Positions 54,030 to 55,170 of a DNA stretch of 55,170 nucleotides are shown one piece after another. Source of the DNA: Pseudomonadota bacterium (GTDB lineage: Bacteria > Pseudomonadota > Alphaproteobacteria > Rhodospirillales > Magnetospirillaceae); contig JAJZVW010000021.1 of assembly GCA_021847015.1 (NCBI GenBank), forward strand, positions 1 through 55,170, in the 5' to 3' direction. Below the pieces are notes generated by a model. That model saw only the letters and a list, made by a program, of their open reading frames with translations. It had not been told where the DNA came from and did not search any database. Both the position numbers and the translations under genes were made by a program. The number at the start of each line of letters is the position of its first letter. The first letter of the stretch is position 1.

Positions 54030-54245
54030 ATGAAAATCACGCTGCGCAAAGTGGGAAACGTCTTCGAGGTCTACGTCCCCAAGAAGGACCTGGAGGAAAA
54101 GGTCGTATCCATGCAGAACCCCGGCCTGTGGGGGGGCTGGATCGCGCTCGGCAACGGCTGGCGCTTCGAACTGCCGGCCATGGCGCCCGATACGCCGCTG
54201 CCCCTGACGGTCGAGGCGAGGAAACTCGCCGAAGACGATTCCTGA
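54030..54245 (+). CDS. nifT: NifT/FixU
   Basis: A 71-residue NifT. The pattern MKITLRKVGNVFEVYVPKKD and GGWIALGNGWRFELP is specific to the family, whose role is not essential and still unknown. AAGGAGG lies 4 nt before the ATG. It follows element R10 and is 1 bp before the next gene. Confidence 0.95.
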   Translation: MKITLRKVGNVFEVYVPKKDLEEKVVSMQNPGLWGGWIALGNGWRFELPAMAPDTPLPLTVEARKLAEDDS

Positions 54246-54246
54246 C

Positions 54247-54672
54247 ATGGCCCACGTGATCTTCTACGAGAAGCCGGGCTGCGCGAACAACACCTTGCAG
54301 AAGCGGCTTCTGATCGCGTCCGGCCACATGGTGGTGGCGAAGGACATCATCGCCGAGCCCTGGACGCCCGACCGCCTGCGGCGCTTCTTCGAAAAGCGCC
54401 CCGTGGCCGAGTGGTTCAACCCGGCGGCGCCCCGGATCAAATCGGGCGAGGTGTGCCCGGCCAACCTCACCGAAAGCCAGGCGCTGGACGCCATGTGCCG
54501 CGACCCCCTGCTGATCCGCCGCCCCCTGATCGAGGCCGAGAACCGCCGCGTGTGCGGTTTTGACGAGGTCTTCCTCGCCACCTGGATCGGGCTGGACATG
54601 GAGCCCGACGACGCCCTGATCGGCGAGGAATGCCCCCACCGCGACGGCGAAGGGTGCGAGCCGGTAGGGTAA
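54247..54672 (+). CDS. ArsC-like nitrogenase-associated protein
   Basis: A 141-residue thioredoxin-fold protein of the ArsC/Spx superfamily, in the nitrogenase-associated subgroup (TIGR01616-like). It has YEKPGCANNTLQKRLLIASG, with one cysteine in place of a CxxC, and LTESQALDAMCRDPLLIRRP, where the RRP motif of ArsC is kept. It does not need to be an arsenate reductase; the exact role is unknown. It starts 1 bp after the nifT stop. Immediately at its stop is the palindrome AAGGGAGGCCTCCCTT. Confidence 0.88.
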   Translation: MAHVIFYEKPGCANNTLQKRLLIASGHMVVAKDIIAEPWTPDRLRRFFEKRPVAEWFNPAAPRIKSGEVCPANLTESQALDAMCRDPLLIRRPLIEAENRRVCGFDEVFLATWIGLDMEPDDALIGEECPHRDGEGCEPVG

Positions 54673-54686
54673 GGGAGGCCTCCCTT
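54671..54686. other. Perfect palindrome at the end of the nif operon
   Basis: AAGGGAGGCCTCCCTT is a 16-bp perfect palindrome overlapping the TAA of the last gene. As RNA it gives a 6-bp stem with a GGCC loop but has no U-run. A second hairpin, GCGCCGTCA with TGACGGCGC (54723-54747), follows. Either could mark the operon end. Confidence 0.45.
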
Positions 54687-54756
54687 CACAAGAGAGGCAT
54701 CTCAGACGGACCGAAAAGCGCTGCGCCGTCATACACTCTGACGGCGCTCCCCGGAC

Positions 54757-54972
54757 CGAGCGCAGGGCTCCGAACTCAGATTTCGAATGGGTTAACGGTA
54801 TCGTCACCTTCCTGTCATCCCGACAAAGCGACAGCGACGAGGATCCTTCAGCCGCTGGCGGCTGCCGTTCGTGCTTGAAGGATCCCTCTCTCCGCTCGGG
54901 ATGACACCATCACTCGCGGGGGCGTCAAGGACTCAGTCATCTGAGTTCTGAGCCCTGGGACCGAACGCAGCG
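54757..54972 (+). repeat. Palindromic element R11 with a third type of outer arm
   Basis: Core at 54812-54906 (CTGTCATCCCGACAAAGCG ... CTCGGGATGACAC). It is flanked by an imperfect inverted repeat: GGGCTCCGAACTCAGA on the left (about 54769-54784) and TCTGAGTTCTGAGCCC on the right (about 54943-54958), with further matching of GGACCGAGCGCAG. Confidence 0.75.
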
Positions 54973-55060
54973 GTTCTCATTATGCATTTTTCGCTGTCAT
55001 CCCGAGCCGATGGCGAGGGATCTTTCAGGCACTTTCGCGTGAAGGATCCCTCTGTCGCTC
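54966..55060 (+). repeat. Palindromic element R12, tandem with R13
   Basis: Starts with CGCAGCGG and the outer arm GTTCTCATTATGCATTTTT, then the core TGTCATCCCGAGCCGATGG. The right arm is cut short (CCCTCTGTCGCTC) where the next copy starts. The region 54673-55170 has no gene that I can support. Confidence 0.85.
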
Positions 55061-55170
55061 CGCAGCGGTTCTCATTGTGCATTTTTCGCTGTCATCCCGA
55101 GCCGACGGCGAGGGATCTTTCAGGCATTTTCGCGCGAAAGATCCCTCCGCTCGCTCGCGCTCGGTCGGGA
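55061..55170 (+). repeat. Palindromic element R13, cut by the window end
   Basis: A near-identical tandem copy of R12 (outer arm GTTCTCATTGTGCATTTTT, core CGAGCCGACGGCGAGGGATC), which continues into CCCTCCGCTCGCTCGCGCTC and the window edge. The repeat unit is 95 bp. Confidence 0.85.

Overview
The window is high-GC alphaproteobacterial chromosome. Gene order and protein types suggest a Rhodospirillales member, most like a Magnetospirillum/Phaeospirillum-type freshwater spirillum. The evidence is an oxygen-sensitive alphaproteobacterial NifA, a nifB-fdxN-nifZ-nifT set, many chemoreceptors with CZB domains, a ruvCAB-ybgC-tolQRAB-pal-cpoB block, and a zapA/6S RNA/5-formyl-THF cyclo-ligase locus. 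The genus is an inference; no 16S gene or other decisive marker is present.

Region 1 (1-13.4 kb) looks like a low-oxygen or stress metabolic island. A Crp/Fnr-type regulator precedes a tightly overlapping operon: acetyl-CoA synthetase, 2-oxoacid dehydrogenase E1 alpha, E1 beta and E2, an acyl carrier protein, and a DUF3775 protein. Next come a DUF4239-like membrane protein, a ZIP transporter, a 78-residue protein, a CBS+BON protein, an Hsp20, a phosphoribosyltransferase, a dienelactone-hydrolase-like protein, and CopC/CopD. Several of these families recur together in microaerobic regulons of other alphaproteobacteria.

Region 2 (13.4-40 kb) is mostly housekeeping: a chemoreceptor, RidA, an AarF/UbiB kinase, oligopeptidase F, a long-chain acyl-CoA synthetase, the complete Tol-Pal envelope system with ruvABC and yebC, a ParD/ParE pair, FeoA/FeoB, YmdB phosphodiesterase, 5-FCL, 6S RNA, zapA, class I FBP aldolase, thiE and a LOG-type phosphoribohydrolase.

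Region 3 (40-46.7 kb) is more variable: a tRNA-Val(CAC) with a near-consensus promoter, two small lipoproteins, an apparently frameshifted small gene, two neighbouring chemoreceptors, an XRE repressor with a perfect palindrome at its 5' end, and a LysR regulator. Region 4 (46.9-54.7 kb) is nitrogen fixation: an RHH-domain protein, nifQ, nifA (own sigma-54 promoter), a glutaredoxin-like/thioredoxin-reductase fusion on the opposite strand, then nifB (sigma-54 promoter plus a perfect NifA upstream site), a 2[4Fe-4S] ferredoxin, nifZ, nifT and an ArsC-like nitrogenase-associated protein.

The most unusual feature is a family of about 13 palindromic elements spread through the window. The core is about 85 bp and ends in TGTCATCCCGA and its complement; some copies carry longer and differing outer arms. 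Copies sit between operon genes, provide the stop codon of the aarF-like gene, and lie in frame at the N-terminus of ybgC. This resembles Rickettsia palindromic elements in behaviour. The other system worth study is the ACP-linked 2-oxoacid dehydrogenase operon, which lacks an E3 gene.
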